Origin: Victivallales bacterium
Lineage (GTDB): Bacteria; Verrucomicrobiota; Lentisphaeria; Oligosphaerales; Oligosphaeraceae
Reading direction: 5' to 3'
Length of the DNA stretch: 15,683 bases
NCBI GenBank assembly: GCA_017458805.1
Contig: JAFTAC010000083.1
Location: 1-15,683 of the forward strand
Part shown: one piece after another, positions 15,312-15,683 of the stretch
Position numbering within the stretch: position 1 is the stretch's first letter
Layout: every line of letters starts with the position of its first letter
Notes under the pieces: model-generated
The model's database searches: none
Told to the model about the DNA's origin: nothing
What the model saw: only the letters and a program-made list of their open reading frames with translations
Translations under genes and position numbers: made by a program

Positions 15312-15399
15312 GGCTGTTGCAAAACTGTCCCCAGGGCCTAATGACCCTGTCGGAAGATTCATCTTATAAAAGATGAGTTCATAACGTTTTGCAACAGCC
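15312..15399. repeat. 88-bp inverted-repeat element with three stems (MITE-like or complex terminator)
   Basis: A 14-bp perfect terminal inverted repeat, GGCTGTTGCAAAAC (15312-15325) and its complement (15386-15399), encloses two further stems: CAGGG/CCCTG (15332-15336 with 15345-15349) and CATCTT/AAGATG (15360-15365 with 15370-15375, extendable to about 10 bp with wobbles). The whole would fold as a three-way junction. The end is followed by CTTTTGTATTTTG, so it may terminate the hydrolase transcript. The termini recall ends of some insertion sequences (from memory), but I see no clear target duplication and no transposase gene. Confidence 0.8.
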
Positions 15400-15430
15400 C
15401 TTTTGTATTTTGAAAAAACTGCATTACCTC

Positions 15431-15459
15431 TTGATTTTTATTAGTTTTAAGAGTATAAT
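15431..15459 (+). promoter_or_regulatory. Near-consensus sigma70 promoter driving the mini-ORF
   Basis: TTGATT (15431-15436) and a perfect TATAAT (15454-15459) are separated by exactly 17 nt. The expected start is near 15466, about 50 nt before the mini-ORF ATG. It is the best promoter match in the window. Confidence 0.75.
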
Positions 15460-15515
15460 ATAGGGAAATGGGTTATCCCAAACGTTTTCAATACTTATTC
15501 AAGGAGACAATACTT

Positions 15516-15563
15516 ATGAACACCCGGAAAAACTTTACCCTGATTGAACTCCTCGTGGTCTAA
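15516..15563 (+). pseudogene. 15-codon prepilin-type N-terminus (MNTRKNFTLIELLVV then stop)
   Basis: The peptide MNTRKNFTLIELLVV is the start of a type IV pilin/type II secretion pseudopilin-like protein: basic leader, Phe at the processing site and Glu five residues in. Normal relatives continue with a run such as IAIIAILA before a long globular part; here a TAA follows LLVV immediately. A proper SD (AAGGAG, 15501-15506) and a near-consensus promoter precede it, and terminators follow. It is either the remnant of a truncated pseudopilin gene or a short leader-type ORF. Such proteins with this start are abundant in Lentisphaerota. The segment after the stop does not restore the reading in any frame that I can see. 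Confidence 0.55.
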
Positions 15564-15564
15564 G

Positions 15565-15586
15565 CACTCGCATTTCAGTGTTTTTT
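15565..15586 (+). terminator. Short weak terminator or attenuator after the mini-ORF
   Basis: CACT (15565-15568) pairs with AGTG (15577-15580) over an 8-nt loop and six T residues follow (15581-15586). The stem is short, so function is uncertain. It begins two bases after the mini-ORF stop codon. Confidence 0.35.
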
Positions 15587-15593
15587 ATAACTT

Positions 15594-15629
15594 GCCCTGC
15601 ATAAGATTCTTTACGCAGGGCTTTTTTTT
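15594..15629 (+). terminator. Strong Rho-independent terminator
   Basis: GCCCTGC (15594-15600) pairs perfectly with GCAGGGC (15615-15621) across a 14-nt loop, followed by eight T residues (15622-15629). It ends the transcript starting near 15466, giving an RNA of about 165 nt. The remaining 54 nt of the window hold no gene that I can support. Confidence 0.88.
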
Positions 15630-15683
15630 CTTCGAGAGAGGACATGTTCAGTTCTGAGCAAAAATCTTCATGTTCCTGAGGTC

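Noticed and set aside
15312..15399. Complete insertion sequence
   Set aside because: Only 88 bp with no transposase; no clear target-site duplication, so at most a MITE-like element.
15535..15645. - strand 36-codon reading frame starting MSSLEEKKAL
   Set aside because: It runs through the terminator and antisense to the mini-ORF, is short, and has no convincing SD or known similarity.

Overview
The window is compact (most of it is coding) and every gene I can support is on the + strand. The most likely source is a Lentisphaerota/Victivallales-type or closely related PVC-superphylum bacterium. The evidence is a short reading frame near 15516 carrying the prepilin-type start FTLIELLVV seen in very many copies in that group, a type III secretion chaperone family gene, a GH2 glycosidase, two Gfo/Idh/MocA proteins and an unusually long Na+/solute symporter. 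This placement is from memory of those groups, not from a search.

Layout. (a) 1-3485: a heptamer repeat array runs up to the start codon of a MoxR-type AAA+ ATPase, followed 9 nt later by a GH2-like glycosidase without the usual N-terminal jelly-roll domain. (b) 3586-6875: an unrecognised 492-aa protein, directly followed by a CesT/SycE-family type III secretion chaperone. After a structured intergenic region with a promoter comes a Pro/Ala-rich protein with repeated short basic motifs and a C-terminal membrane anchor. The first two look like a secreted effector/substrate and its chaperone; I infer this from adjacency and the chaperone family. (c) 6884-9293: two arrays built as TCTAGA plus a 3-nt spacer lie on either side of a Gfo/Idh/MocA oxidoreductase gene; the second array lies between that gene's terminator and an enolase-superfamily (dipeptide epimerase-like) gene. 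(d) 9290-9604: 45 heptamers in one uninterrupted 7-nt phase, switching from TTAGTGG to CTAGCCA/CTAACCA type, which makes a large inverted repeat. (e) 9618-15270: a DUF1611 protein, a GH109-like Gfo/Idh/MocA protein, a giant SSS-family symporter and a PhnP-like metallo-beta-lactamase-fold hydrolase. (f) 15271-15683: a multi-hairpin inverted-repeat element, a near-consensus promoter, a 15-codon prepilin-start mini-ORF and terminators.

How the genes may work together. The epimerase-like gene plus DUF1611 gene is the pair known as DgcA/DgcN, which converts D-glutamate to N-acetyl-D-glutamate and then N-acetyl-L-glutamate. With a Na+ symporter, a GH109-like protein and other sugar-type enzymes nearby, region (c)-(e) looks like a catabolic locus for an amino-sugar or peptidoglycan-derived substrate. 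The substrate is inference. The T3SS-type pair sits inside this metabolic neighbourhood without any visible secretion apparatus gene.

The most unusual structural theme is that four different tandem arrays lie immediately 5' of start codons, and two of those genes lack a clear Shine-Dalgarno sequence.
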